DNA of 64,000 nucleotides from Planctomycetota bacterium (GCA_002683135.1 NYSS01000005.1:104834-168833); one strand, 5' to 3'; counted from the first letter of the stretch, positions 1 through 9,191 are shown. Notes: generated by a model from the letters alone, not told the origin. A program made the numbers and translations.

Positions 1-96
1 ATGGCGGCGGACCACCTCTTGGCGGTCGCAGACAGGAACCTATACCTGGCCAAGGAAGCGGGCCGCGACCGCTGTGTCGTGACGGAGTTTTCCTGA
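1..96 (+). CDS. C-terminal end of a GGDEF (diguanylate cyclase-type) protein, partial
   Basis: The first 31 codons in frame 1 end with TGA at 94-96. They read ...LLAVADRNLYLAKEAGRDRC..., which matches the last helix and strand of GGDEF domains (consensus ADRALYRAKEAGRNRV). The gene therefore starts before the window and the ATG at position 1 is internal. GGDEF domains make cyclic di-GMP, but the active-site loop lies outside the window, so activity cannot be judged. The gene ends inside a hairpin shared with the convergent tatA-like gene. Confidence 0.75.
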   Translation: MAADHLLAVADRNLYLAKEAGRDRCVVTEFS

Positions 97-121
97 CACG
101 CCGACGCCGCCCGCGTGTCAG
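93..121. terminator. Hairpin shared by two convergent genes
   Basis: CTGACACGC (93-101) and GCGTGTCAG (113-121) form a perfect 9-bp stem with an 11-nt loop. The two arms contain the stop codons of the genes converging here (TGA at 94-96 on plus and 118-120 on minus). No T-tract follows on either side, so termination activity is inferred from position and stem strength only. Confidence 0.5.
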
Positions 122-630
122 CCCCGGTCGGTGCCTTCGTCGTCCTTGAGGTACTCCGGATCGGCGTAGACGGTAGTGTCCTCCGCGTCGCTGCTTGTTG
201 AGGTTGTCGGTTCGGGGTCGGCGTCCGGTTGCGGGTCCCCTCCGAACTCAGGGCCAGGCTCCTGCGCAGGGTCGTCGGCGTACTCCTCGCCGGTGCCCTC
301 CTCGTCGTCGACATCAGGATCTTCGTAGTCTTCGTCCCCGTAGTGGGGGTCGTAGGAGTCGAGGTCGTCCTTGTAAGGGGCGTTTTCTTCAGCGGGGTTC
401 GTCGGCAACGCGCGGCGGCCGATCTCGTCGTCTACCTGCCGGTCGGCTTCTCGATCAACGTCGTCAAGCTGATCCTGCATGCCTCGCAGGCCGCGCTTGA
501 ATTCCATGAGGCCTTTGCCGAGCGAGCGGCCGACCTCAGGCAGGCGTGCGCCGAAGATCAGCAGGCCCACGAAAAGGATGATCAGGATCTCGAAGGGGCC
601 CAGGGGGCCGATTAAGAGAGGAGCGAGCAT
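118..630 (-). CDS. tatA: TatA/TatB-like twin-arginine translocase subunit with long acidic tail
   Basis: The 170-aa protein starts at the ATG at 630 and reads MLAPLLIGPLGPFEILIILF, the short N-terminal membrane helix of TatA/B. It continues with a FGARLPEVGRSLGKGLMEFK amphipathic helix, the family hallmark. TatA normally exports folded Tat substrates through the inner membrane; one candidate substrate sits at 34489. Usual length is 60-100 aa, and here residues about 60-170 form an unusual Asp/Glu-rich, low-complexity tail. An upstream in-frame extension exists but lacks family similarity, and a promoter lies right before 630. TatA and TatB cannot be separated with certainty. Confidence 0.85.
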   Translation of the reverse strand: MLAPLLIGPLGPFEILIILFVGLLIFGARLPEVGRSLGKGLMEFKRGLRGMQDQLDDVDREADRQVDDEIGRRALPTNPAEENAPYKDDLDSYDPHYGDEDYEDPDVDDEEGTGEEYADDPAQEPGPEFGGDPQPDADPEPTTSTSSDAEDTTVYADPEYLKDDEGTDRG

Positions 631-638
631 GGCCGTAC

Positions 639-667
639 ATTCTACGGGGCGCCGCGTGGACACCCAA
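639..667 (-). promoter_or_regulatory. Sigma-70-like promoter of the tatA-like gene
   Basis: On the minus strand TTGGGT (662-667) and TAGAAT (639-644) are separated by 17 nt. The -10 ends only 8 nt before the ATG, so the transcript would be leaderless or nearly so. The -35 TTGGG form recurs at the tRNA-Leu promoter. Confidence 0.5.
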
Positions 668-676
668 CTCTCATGG

Positions 677-682
677 TAGCGT
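677..682 (+). promoter_or_regulatory. Candidate -10 element (TAGCGT) for the membrane protein gene
   Basis: TAGCGT lies 8 nt before the ATG at 691, in the short divergent gap with the tatA-like gene. No clear -35 is seen. It fits the TANNNT-just-before-start pattern seen at several other genes here. Confidence 0.3.
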
Positions 683-690
683 GACGTCGC

Positions 691-2175
691 ATGCTGCCGC
701 TTTGCGACAGGCCCGGGAGATCCGCCCTTCTGCTCTCCGCGCTCGTGGTGATCGGGGCATTTGCCGTCTTTCCGTTCGGATGTGACGCGGAGTACGTCGT
801 TTTCGACCCGGTCTGGTACGCGGTCGGCGCCGAGAGAGACCTGGCGGCGACCACGGTCAAGGCGCACCACCCCCTGTTTCACCTCCTGGTCGCGGGGATC
901 GCCGCGCCCCTCGACCTCGCTGGGGTTCCGCGCCCGGGACACATCGGGACGCGGCTGCTCTCGGGGCTGGGTGCAGGGATGATCCTGCTGCTGCTCGCTG
1001 GCTTGGCCGGACGAGAGCGGTGGCGCGTGGGGGCGGGCCTCGGCCTGCTCCTCCTCACGGGCCGCGCGTGGTTTCTCGAGGCGTTCACCGGAGAGAATGT
1101 CCTGCCGGCCATCGCCGCGGGGATGGCCGCGTTGTTCGCGGCCCTCGACGAACGCAGATCATTGGTGACGGTGGGGCTCTGGACGTTCGTCGCGCTCCTG
1201 TTCCGGCAAGACAACGTGTTGCTTGTTCCGGCGATCGCCTTGGCGCTCCACTGGCGCGCGGCGCCTCCGACCTTGGCGCGGCTGGCCTCATGGCTCGCGG
1301 TTGTCGGTGGGGCGACGGCGATGGCGTACGTCGGGATCTGGGCCGGGCTGGTTTGGGTGGGGCCGGACGTCGGGCTCTTGGACTGGATGTGGGGCATCGC
1401 GAAGGACGACTATTCGATCGCGCAGCGTCCGGTGCTGGTGCATGGTGCGGCGTTCGGCGTCGCGGTGGCGGGCAAGCAATGGGCGGCCTCCGAGCCGTGG
1501 TCCCATGTCGGGGTCGGGGCTGGGGCGCTCTGCCTCGTGCTGGCCTTCGGCGCCCTCTTCCGCGGTGATGCGGGCTGGGGCCGTATGGCGACCCTCGCGG
1601 CGATCACCGCCGCGTTGCGGTTCGCCTTCTACAGCTGGTTCGAGCCGACCAACGCGGAGTGGACGCTCTTTACCTTCGCGTTCGCTGCGGCGATCGCTGC
1701 GCGGGCCGCGAACGGAAGACCCAGGACGACCCCCATCGTCCGGCGCGCCGCGGCGCTCGGGCTCACGCTCGCCGCGGTCTTCACGTGGGGCTCCCACGGG
1801 AGCGACACGCTGTCGTTCCGTGACCACCGCTACGAGCCCGCCGGGCGATGGGTGGCGGAGCACACCCGGAAGGGCTGGCGGCACTTTGGTTACCAGAACC
1901 GCGGCGTCCTCGCCGTGGAGATGCAGGGGATCCCTTGCAGCCCGCTCTACACGGACTTCGACCGCGCCCGGCAGCATCTGATGGACGTCGCCACGAACGC
2001 ACCGGCGACGCCGCTGCTCGCGGTCGTCGACCTCGCGATCCAGACCGGGATGCCGTACGACATGCGCGAGCTGGAGCGGCGCTGGAGAGGTCGAGAGCCC
2101 TCCGACCCACCGCGCGCGCGCATCCTCTGGAGCAAAGGGGGCGTCTACGTGGTCGGGTTCCTTGTCCCGAGGTGA
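691..2175 (+). CDS. Polytopic membrane protein, glycosyltransferase-39/ArnT-like topology (unknown function)
   Basis: The 494-aa protein has about ten hydrophobic segments from residue 10 to about 370 and a soluble C-terminal domain of roughly 120 residues. The layout, with an acidic loop after the first segment and multiple helices followed by a periplasmic domain, resembles GT-C (PMT/ArnT-like) transferases. I do not see a decisive catalytic motif. It stands alone between divergent tatA and a convergent oxidoreductase. A GT-C role in sugar or lipid decoration of the envelope is inference; otherwise it is a conserved hypothetical membrane protein. Confidence 0.6.
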   Translation: MLPLCDRPGRSALLLSALVVIGAFAVFPFGCDAEYVVFDPVWYAVGAERDLAATTVKAHHPLFHLLVAGIAAPLDLAGVPRPGHIGTRLLSGLGAGMILLLLAGLAGRERWRVGAGLGLLLLTGRAWFLEAFTGENVLPAIAAGMAALFAALDERRSLVTVGLWTFVALLFRQDNVLLVPAIALALHWRAAPPTLARLASWLAVVGGATAMAYVGIWAGLVWVGPDVGLLDWMWGIAKDDYSIAQRPVLVHGAAFGVAVAGKQWAASEPWSHVGVGAGALCLVLAFGALFRGDAGWGRMATLAAITAALRFAFYSWFEPTNAEWTLFTFAFAAAIAARAANGRPRTTPIVRRAAALGLTLAAVFTWGSHGSDTLSFRDHRYEPAGRWVAEHTRKGWRHFGYQNRGVLAVEMQGIPCSPLYTDFDRARQHLMDVATNAPATPLLAVVDLAIQTGMPYDMRELERRWRGREPSDPPRARILWSKGGVYVVGFLVPR

Positions 2176-2184
2176 CCGCGGTGC

Positions 2185-3153
2185 TCAGGATTCCCGGGCG
2201 GCGGCGAGCAAGGACGCCATGACGCGGGCGTTGTGCAGCCCCTCGTCGGGGGGCAGCAGGGGCGGGCGTCCGACCCTGATGGAATCGGAGAGATCCTCAA
2301 TCTCGCATTGGAATGTGTCTACCGGCCCGCACGCGAAGGACTCAGATCCGGATGCGTTCTCGAGGATGACCGAGGTTGTCTGCCCGGGGAAGGTGAGGAA
2401 GGCCTCCGGCACGCGGATGATCCCTTCGGTTCCCGAGAGCAACGCAGGGTGGCGCAGCCCCGAGTCGAACCCGCACGAGACGACACCGAAGCGGCCGTCG
2501 CCGTAATCGAGGACGCCGTGGAGACTCATGTCCACGTCGTGCTCGGGGTGGAAGGCCGCGCGCGCGCGCACGGCGACGGGTTGGTCGCCGAGGAACAGGC
2601 GGCACCAGTTGACGCAGTAGCAGCCCACATCGAGTAACCCGCCCCCGCCCCACTCGGGGTTCAGGCGGACATCGTCCTCTCCCTCCAGGTGGAAGCTGAA
2701 CGAGGCCTCGACCACCTTCAATTCGCCGATCGCGCCGGCCTTCACGAGCTCCGCAGCCTTGGCGACCTGCGGATGATGGCGGTACATGAATGCCTCGACC
2801 AGATGGAGGTTCGCGGCCTGGGCTGCGTTGATGACCTCCTCGCACTCCGCGGCGCTCCGACCCAGAGGCTTCTCGCAGAGCACGTGCTTTCCGGCGGCGA
2901 GCGCCTGCAATGTCAGGTCCCTGTGCAGGCCGTTGTGTGTCGCGATGTAGACGGCCTCGACATCGCCGTCGGCGATGAGGTCGTCATAGCGGCCGTACGC
3001 CTTCGCGCCCAGGGCTGCGGCGCGCGCTTCGTCACGGCTCGCCGCGGCGACCAGCGTCGCGTTCGAGGCGTTGGCCAAGGCAGGGGCGAAACGGTTTTGC
3101 GTAATCCGTCCGACGCCGATGACGCCGAAACGGACCGGGTCTGTTGCGGTCAT
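2185..3153 (-). CDS. Gfo/Idh/MocA family NAD(P)-dependent oxidoreductase
   Basis: The 322-aa protein opens with a Rossmann fold (VRFGVIGVGRITQN, GxGxxx near residue 13) and carries the family motif EKPLGR near residue 95. The C-terminal alpha/beta domain follows. Family members oxidise or reduce sugars, cyclitols or related substrates with bound NAD(P); the substrate cannot be read from sequence. It lies 19 nt downstream of the thiolase gene on the same strand, so it may be the last gene of the fatty-acid operon, though a role in beta-oxidation is not expected. No clear ribosome-binding site is visible. Confidence 0.85.
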   Translation of the reverse strand: MTATDPVRFGVIGVGRITQNRFAPALANASNATLVAAASRDEARAAALGAKAYGRYDDLIADGDVEAVYIATHNGLHRDLTLQALAAGKHVLCEKPLGRSAAECEEVINAAQAANLHLVEAFMYRHHPQVAKAAELVKAGAIGELKVVEASFSFHLEGEDDVRLNPEWGGGGLLDVGCYCVNWCRLFLGDQPVAVRARAAFHPEHDVDMSLHGVLDYGDGRFGVVSCGFDSGLRHPALLSGTEGIIRVPEAFLTFPGQTTSVILENASGSESFACGPVDTFQCEIEDLSDSIRVGRPPLLPPDEGLHNARVMASLLAAARES

Positions 3154-3172
3154 GGGCGGGAGGATACGCGGC

Positions 3173-4357
3173 TCAACAGGCTTCGAATACCCCCGCGGCC
3201 CCCATGCCGGTTCCGACGCACATGGTCACCATGCCGTATTTTTTGCCGGAGCGGCGCAGCGCGTGAACGAGGGTGGCCGTGCGGATGGCCCCGGTTGCGC
3301 CGAGGGGGTGCCCCAGCGCGATCGCGCCCCCTAGCGGATTGACGCGCTGCGGGTCGAGCTGGAGGTCTTTCATGCATGCGAGGGTCTGGGCGGCGAAGGC
3401 CTCGTTGAGCTCGACGTGATCCAGATCGTCCACGGCGATGCCGGCGCCATGGCAGGCCCTGGGGACGGCCTCCACGGGGCCAATCCCCATGACCTCGGGG
3501 GCCACGCCGCAGACGCTGAAGCTCGCGACTCGCGCGAGCGGCTGCAAGTTCAGCTCGCCCATTGTCTTCTCGTCCATGAGGACGATCGCCGCGGCGCCAT
3601 CGCTCATCTGTGACGCGGTGCCCGCGGTAACCGACCCCTGCGCGGCGAAGACCGGGCGCAGCTTGGCGAGCGCTTCAATGGAAGTGTCGCGCCGCGGGCC
3701 CTCGTCGACGGAGACGGTCCTGTGATGAACAGCAACGGAGCCATCCGTGTCTGGGCGGTGGGCGGTGGCCGAGAAGGGGGCGATCTCGTCGCTAAACGCG
3801 CCGTCATCAATGGCGCGGCTGGCGCGGCGGTGGCTCTCGAGCGCGAACGCGTCCTGGTCTTCGCGGCTGATGCTCCAGCGTTTGGCGACGCGCTCTGCGG
3901 TGATACCCATGCCGTAGGCGATCGCGACGTTCTCGTCGTCGAAGATCTTCGGGTTGAGCTCCGGGCGATGGCCCATCATCGGGATGAGGCTCATGCTCTC
4001 GGTGCCGGCGGCGATCATGACGCTCGCTTCGCCGAGGCGGATGCGATCCGCGGCCCACGCGACGGCCTGCAGTCCGGACGCGCAGAATCGGTTGACCGTC
4101 ACCCCCGGGACGCTCTCGGGGAGGCCCGCGAGGAGCAGGCCGATGCGCGCGACGTTCATGCCCTGTGGGCCCTCCGGCATGGCGCAGCCGACGATGACAT
4201 CGCCGATGCGTTGCGGGTCGAGACCTGGGCAGCGGTCAATCGCGGCGCGGAGCGAATGCGCGAGCATGTCATCCGGCCGTGTGTGCGCGAGGGCGCCCCG
4301 GAACGCCTTGCCGACAGGGGTCCGGGTCGCCGCGACGATGTATGCCTGGTTCGCCAT
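3173..4357 (-). CDS. fadA: Acetyl-CoA acyltransferase (3-ketoacyl-CoA thiolase)
   Basis: The 394-aa enzyme performs the last step of beta-oxidation, thiolytic cleavage of 3-ketoacyl-CoA to acetyl-CoA and a shortened acyl-CoA. The nucleophilic Cys is C92 (NRFCASGLQ), the catalytic His is H350 (GGAIALGHPLGATGA) and the acid/base Cys is C380 (CVGTGMGAA). Length is normal for the family. It begins 4 nt after the stop of the bifunctional fadN gene, so the two are co-transcribed and probably form a complex or consecutive activities in the cytoplasm. Confidence 0.95.
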   Translation of the reverse strand: MANQAYIVAATRTPVGKAFRGALAHTRPDDMLAHSLRAAIDRCPGLDPQRIGDVIVGCAMPEGPQGMNVARIGLLLAGLPESVPGVTVNRFCASGLQAVAWAADRIRLGEASVMIAAGTESMSLIPMMGHRPELNPKIFDDENVAIAYGMGITAERVAKRWSISREDQDAFALESHRRASRAIDDGAFSDEIAPFSATAHRPDTDGSVAVHHRTVSVDEGPRRDTSIEALAKLRPVFAAQGSVTAGTASQMSDGAAAIVLMDEKTMGELNLQPLARVASFSVCGVAPEVMGIGPVEAVPRACHGAGIAVDDLDHVELNEAFAAQTLACMKDLQLDPQRVNPLGGAIALGHPLGATGAIRTATLVHALRRSGKKYGMVTMCVGTGMGAAGVFEAC

Positions 4358-4361
4358 CCGA

Positions 4362-6719
4362 TCAGTTCCGAAGCGGTTTTCCAGTCTTTAGCATGTGCGC
4401 GATTCGATCGCGCGTCTTCTCGGTTCCGCACAGCTCGACGAAGGCGTGCCGTTCGCGGTCGAGCAACCACTGCTCGTCGACGGCGACGCCTGGGTCGACG
4501 TCGCCGCCACACAGGACCTCGGCGATGCGCGTGGCGCACAGTGCGTCGTGGTCAGATGCAAAGCCGCCGGTGTGCAGGTTCGCGATCACCCCCTTGAGGT
4601 TGGCGAGCCCGGTCGAGCCAGCGACGACGACCTGGCCTGGCAGGGGAGGGCGATAGCCCGTCTCAGCCATGCCGTGGGCCGTGGCGAGGGCTGCGTGCAA
4701 GACCTCGTGCGTGTTCATGACGACCACGTCCGCCTCCCGAAGGTAACCAAGTCGACGTGCGTCGTCGGCGCTCGCCGAGGCCGAGGCCTTGGCGATGTAT
4801 CCGAAGCGCTCCATCAAGGTCTTCAGGGGGTCCGCCGTGAGGGCGGCGCGGCGCGCCGTCTCTTTCAGGCCTGCGCCGGCGGGGAGCAGGCCGACGCCGA
4901 TCTCGACCAATCCGGCATAGGTTTCGATCGCTGCGACGAGGCGGTCGCAATGCATGAGGATCTCACAGCCACCGCCGAGGGCCATGCCGTGGGGGGCTCC
5001 GACGACCGGGATCGGCGCGTGGCGCAGCTGCATGGTCATTTGCTGGAATTGTCGGACGAGCGCGTCCACCTTCTCGAGCTCGCCGGAGGCGAGCACGCGG
5101 CCGACTTCAGACAGGTCGGCGCCAGCGCAGAAGGGGGCATCCTTCCTCCACAGCACGAGCGCGGATGCGCGATCGCATGCGACGCCGATCGCCTCGACGA
5201 TCCCGTCAAGGGCCGCAGTGCCCAGGGTGCCCATCTTGGTCTGGACCGAGAGGATGCCGACCTCCCCATCGAGTGTCCACAGGCGGACGGCGTCGTTCTC
5301 CAGCCACGCTTCGCCAGGGTCGTCGATCGCTTCGCCCACGACCCGGTCAGGGAAGCGCTGCCGTTTGTAGACAGGGAGCGTTGAACGGGGGACGGTCGCG
5401 CCGTTTCCCGCGTCCCATGACCCCGCGGGCACGTGGACTGCGTCCTGCTCCATTACCCACGGGGGCAGCAACGCGTCGGCGAGCGCGCGTCCTTCAGTGA
5501 TGTCGTCGGAGATCCACGCTGCGACGCGCCCCCAGCCCGTCTCCTGCCACTGCTCGAATGGCCCGCGGGCCCATCCGAATCCCCACCGGATCGCGAGGTC
5601 GACATCTCGGGCCGTGTAGGCGATGTCTTCTAGATGTACGGCGGCGTAGTGCCACACGTCACGGTGGATCCGCCAAAGTAGCTGTGCCTCCGGGTGGTCG
5701 GATTCGCGCAGGGCGCCCATGCGAACGAGGGGGTCCGGCGCCGCGAGTAACGCCTTTACTTCGTCTGCGATGCCGGGTGCGTTGGGGCGGTAGGCTCCGG
5801 AGCTCGGGTCGATGACCTCGATGCCTCCCCTGGTCTTGCGATAGATCCCGGCCCCCGCCTTTTGCCCAACTGCGCCGTTCTCGATGAGGCTGGCGATCCA
5901 CTGCGGGAGGGCGTAGTGGCGATGCCAGGGGTCCTGCGCGAGGGTGCGTGCGGAGGTGTCGACGACGTGTCCGAGGGTGTCGAGCCCGACGACGTCAGCG
6001 GTTCGGTACGTCGCGCTCTTGGGCCGACCGATGGCGGGGCCGGTCAGCGCGTCGACGACGTCGGGGGGGATGTCGAGCTCTGTCGCGTGGTGGAACGTCG
6101 ACAGCATGGAGAACACGCCGACCCTGTTGGCGACGAAATTTGGGACGTCCTTCGCACGGACCACGCCTTTGCCGAGACGGGTAACGAGGAACGCCTCGAG
6201 GCGGTCGGCGAGGTCGCCGTCTGTTTCCGGGCCAGGAACGAGCTCCACGAGGTGCATGTAGCGAGGCGGGTTGAAGAAATGGATTCCCAGGAACCGGGCG
6301 CGCATGGCCGGCGGGAGCGTCTCCTGCAGCGTCGCCAGCGAGAGACCTGACGTGTTGGATGCGAGCACCGCCTCCGGACCGAGGTGGGGGACGACACGTT
6401 CGTAGAGCGCGTGCTTCAGGTCGATGCGCTCAGCGATGGCCTCGATGACGAGGTCGCAATGGGCGAGGGCGCTGAGCCCGTTGTCGTAGGAGAGGGGCTC
6501 TACGAGGGGGAGCGCCTCCAGGTTTGCGAGCGGCGGCGGCTTGAGCTTGGCGAGGCGGGCGGCCGCGGCGCGCGCCCCTGCGTCGGGGTCGTCGCCGTCC
6601 GACGCGAGTTCGAGCAAGAGGACCGGCAACCCGGCGTTGGCGAGGTGGGCCGCGATCTGCGCGCCCATGACACCCGCGCCTAGGACGGCGCAGCGCCTCG
6701 GCCGGAAGGGTCTTGTCAT
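4362..6719 (-). CDS. fadN: Bifunctional 3-hydroxyacyl-CoA dehydrogenase / enoyl-CoA hydratase (FadN type)
   Basis: The 785-aa protein has the dehydrogenase first: Rossmann motif GAGVMG at residues 14-19, then the HFFNPPRYMHLVELVPG signature. A crotonase domain follows in the last third (CAGADLSEVG, GMALGGGCEI, VEIGVGLLPAGAG), with both catalytic-type Glu positions present. This order is that of Bacillus FadN, the reverse of E. coli FadB. It hydrates 2-enoyl-CoA and oxidises the 3-hydroxy product with NAD. Its ATG overlaps the fadE stop (ATGA) and fadA follows after 4 nt. Confidence 0.93.
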   Translation of the reverse strand: MTRPFRPRRCAVLGAGVMGAQIAAHLANAGLPVLLLELASDGDDPDAGARAAAARLAKLKPPPLANLEALPLVEPLSYDNGLSALAHCDLVIEAIAERIDLKHALYERVVPHLGPEAVLASNTSGLSLATLQETLPPAMRARFLGIHFFNPPRYMHLVELVPGPETDGDLADRLEAFLVTRLGKGVVRAKDVPNFVANRVGVFSMLSTFHHATELDIPPDVVDALTGPAIGRPKSATYRTADVVGLDTLGHVVDTSARTLAQDPWHRHYALPQWIASLIENGAVGQKAGAGIYRKTRGGIEVIDPSSGAYRPNAPGIADEVKALLAAPDPLVRMGALRESDHPEAQLLWRIHRDVWHYAAVHLEDIAYTARDVDLAIRWGFGWARGPFEQWQETGWGRVAAWISDDITEGRALADALLPPWVMEQDAVHVPAGSWDAGNGATVPRSTLPVYKRQRFPDRVVGEAIDDPGEAWLENDAVRLWTLDGEVGILSVQTKMGTLGTAALDGIVEAIGVACDRASALVLWRKDAPFCAGADLSEVGRVLASGELEKVDALVRQFQQMTMQLRHAPIPVVGAPHGMALGGGCEILMHCDRLVAAIETYAGLVEIGVGLLPAGAGLKETARRAALTADPLKTLMERFGYIAKASASASADDARRLGYLREADVVVMNTHEVLHAALATAHGMAETGYRPPLPGQVVVAGSTGLANLKGVIANLHTGGFASDHDALCATRIAEVLCGGDVDPGVAVDEQWLLDRERHAFVELCGTEKTRDRIAHMLKTGKPLRN

Positions 6720-9136
6720 GCGGTTGTTTCCTCCCGGCGTCGCTGGCGTCGCCAGGGGGCGCCGCCGAACTCATCCTCGCCGAAGTCGTCGACGGCGATA
6801 GCGAATGCCGTGGCTTCGCGTGCGGCGCCGACGATGCTCATCTCGTTGTCGTTCAGTTCGTCGCCCTTGCGAAGCCGACGTTCGTACGGCTCGGCCTCGA
6901 TCGAGGCGCGCATCGCGTGTTCGAGCCGCCCCGTGGGGTCATCCTTGTCCATGGAGACGTACGTGCCGCGACACAGCCGGTCGCGGGCCTCGCTGGGCTC
7001 GAGGAGAATTCGGGCGACCCGCTGCCCCATGCTGTCGGGCGGCGGCTGCCGGCGCCCCCCCAGGGGGAACAGGGCAAGGCGAAGGGCCCACGCGAGCGGC
7101 CGCGCGGGGAGGTTTTGGAGCACCCCCTGAAGCGCATCCTGGATACGGCAGAGCGCGCGTCGCAGATACCAGTGGACGAGGGCTTGATCAGCGGGCGGCC
7201 GACCATCGTCCTCGAATCGCTTGAGGACACAACTCGACAGGTATAGCTCGGCGAGCGCGTCCGCGAAGCGCCCGGAGAGCTTCTCCTTGCGCTTCAGCGC
7301 CCCGCCCAGCGACAGGAATGCGAAGTCCGCCGCGATCGCAAAGGACGCGCTGGCGCGAGTGAGCTGCCGATACCAGTGGCGGGTCTCGGCCGATGCGGCC
7401 GATGGGGCGGAAGCGAACCGACCCCCGGTAAGGTTGTGGAACGTCGCTCGGGACAGGTTCGCCAGCACGTGCCGGATGTGCCCGCCTATCGCCCGGTCCA
7501 TGGCGCGCACGGCGGCTCCGCGGTCCGCTTCCGCGGCGGCCTCCATCTCCTTCAGCAACCATGGGTGACAGCGGATGGCGCCTTGCCCGAAGACGATCAG
7601 CGTGCGAGTGAGGATGTTCGCGCCTTCGACGGTGATGCTGACGGGGACGAACTGGTATGCGTTTGAGAGGTAGTTGGATGGCCCTTCGCAAATGGCGCGA
7701 CCGCCATGTATGTCCATCGCGTCGTTAACGACGGAGCGCATGCGCTCAGTGCTCTCGTATTTCAGGAGGGCAGAAATGACAGAGGGCTTCTCGCCGGCGT
7801 CAACGGACGCGGCCGTGATGCCGCGGGCGGCCTCCAGGGCGTAGGACTGGCCGGCGATGTTGGCCAGCTTCTCTTCGACGCCCTCGAACTTCCCGATGGG
7901 TGTTTTGAACTGCTTGCGGACGCGAGCGTACGCGCCGGTGTTACGGGCGCAGAACTTGGTGGCCGCGGCGCTCGTCGCGGGGAGGGACACGGAGCGGCCC
8001 GCGGACAAGCAGTCCATGAGCATCCGCCAGCCTTGCCCGATGCGCTCCTCGCCGCCGACGATCTGCTCCATGGCGATGAACACGTCCTCGCCGCGGGTGG
8101 GTCCGTTGAGCATGGCCTGCTTGCTGACATCGTGACGCCGCCCGACGTCGACACCCGGGAGATCAGCTGGGACCAGCGCCAAGGTGATGCCCAGATCTTC
8201 GCCGCGGCCGAGGAGGCCGTCCGGGTCGACGGCGCGGAACGCGAGCCCCAGCAACGTCGTTATGGGGGCCAGGGTGATGTATCGCTTGTCCCAGGTGACG
8301 CGGAGCCCGAGGACGTCGTCCTGGCCCTTCCAGCGTCCTCGGCACACCACGCCCCGATCCGGCATGGCGGCGGCGTCCGAGCCCGCTGCCGGAGACGTGA
8401 GCGCGAACGACGGGATCTCCTCCCCACCGGCGAGGCGGGGGAGGTAGCGTGCTCGTTGCGCTTCGGTGCCGTAGTGAAGCAGCAGCTCCGCCGGGCCGAG
8501 GGAGTTTGGGACCATCACGGAGATGGCCGCGGTGCTGGAGCGGGTGGAGATCTTGTGGACGATGGCGGAGTGCCCCTGCGCGGAGAAGCCAAGCCCACCG
8601 TGCTCCTTTGGGATGATCATCCCGAGAAAGCCCCGCGTCTTGATGAATGACCAGACGGCTTCGGGCAGATCGCGCAGCTCATGCGTGATCCGCCAGTCGT
8701 CGAGCATCCCGCACAACTCCTCGGTCGGCCCCTCGAGGAAGGCCCGCTCTTCGGGGCTCAGCGACGGCGCGGGCTCGCTGAGAAAGTGATCCCATCGCGG
8801 CGCGCCGGAGAACAGGTCGGCGTCGAACCAAACGGTGCCAGCCTCCAAGGCCTCTCGCTCCGTGTTTGATACCGGCGGCAGCAGGTTCCTTATCGCGTTC
8901 AGGGCAGGGCTCGCGACCAGGGCGCGCCGGATCGGGGGGATCATCAGCGCCGCGGCGAGGCCGTAGAGGCTCCAGAGCACCAGGAGGGGGGCGCCTAGGG
9001 GCGCAGCCGAGGATGTGACCGTCGCGCCGGCGAGCGCGCCGCCGCTTGCGAGCACCCACACCCAATACGGCGCAGCGAGGCCAGAGAGGAGCCATGCGCT
9101 GCCGAGAACCCCGGCGATTGTGATGGCTGTGTGCAT
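6716..9136 (-). CDS. fadE: Acyl-CoA dehydrogenase, long FadE type
   Basis: The 806-aa protein matches E. coli FadE closely in architecture and sequence. It has two N-terminal hydrophobic segments (about residues 5-65), then VPNSLGPAELLLHYGTE, FALTSPAAGSDAAAMPD, TWDKRYITLAPI, NGPTRGEDVF, and the flavin/active-site region ending ITVEGANILTRTLIVFGQGA. A FadE-specific C-terminal domain follows. It introduces the 2,3 double bond into acyl-CoA using FAD. It leads the fadE-fadN-fadA set with a 4-nt overlap to fadN. A weak TATAGT lies 14 nt before the start, 55 nt after lptD, so read-through from the LPS operon is also possible. Confidence 0.94.
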   Translation of the reverse strand: MHTAITIAGVLGSAWLLSGLAAPYWVWVLASGGALAGATVTSSAAPLGAPLLVLWSLYGLAAALMIPPIRRALVASPALNAIRNLLPPVSNTEREALEAGTVWFDADLFSGAPRWDHFLSEPAPSLSPEERAFLEGPTEELCGMLDDWRITHELRDLPEAVWSFIKTRGFLGMIIPKEHGGLGFSAQGHSAIVHKISTRSSTAAISVMVPNSLGPAELLLHYGTEAQRARYLPRLAGGEEIPSFALTSPAAGSDAAAMPDRGVVCRGRWKGQDDVLGLRVTWDKRYITLAPITTLLGLAFRAVDPDGLLGRGEDLGITLALVPADLPGVDVGRRHDVSKQAMLNGPTRGEDVFIAMEQIVGGEERIGQGWRMLMDCLSAGRSVSLPATSAAATKFCARNTGAYARVRKQFKTPIGKFEGVEEKLANIAGQSYALEAARGITAASVDAGEKPSVISALLKYESTERMRSVVNDAMDIHGGRAICEGPSNYLSNAYQFVPVSITVEGANILTRTLIVFGQGAIRCHPWLLKEMEAAAEADRGAAVRAMDRAIGGHIRHVLANLSRATFHNLTGGRFASAPSAASAETRHWYRQLTRASASFAIAADFAFLSLGGALKRKEKLSGRFADALAELYLSSCVLKRFEDDGRPPADQALVHWYLRRALCRIQDALQGVLQNLPARPLAWALRLALFPLGGRRQPPPDSMGQRVARILLEPSEARDRLCRGTYVSMDKDDPTGRLEHAMRASIEAEPYERRLRKGDELNDNEMSIVGAAREATAFAIAVDDFGEDEFGGAPWRRQRRREETTA

Positions 9137-9191
9137 CGGAAACCCGAGGAACTATAACCCCACGGGCGGACCGATCGCTACGTGGTTTCAG

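Noticed and set aside
631-942. 104-residue N-terminal extension of the tatA-like protein
   Set aside because: TatA starts with its membrane helix at 630, and a promoter and the divergent gene occupy the extension.
9137-9191. TATAGT upstream of fadE as a promoter
   Set aside because: No -35 at the right distance and a 14-nt gap; not stronger than chance.
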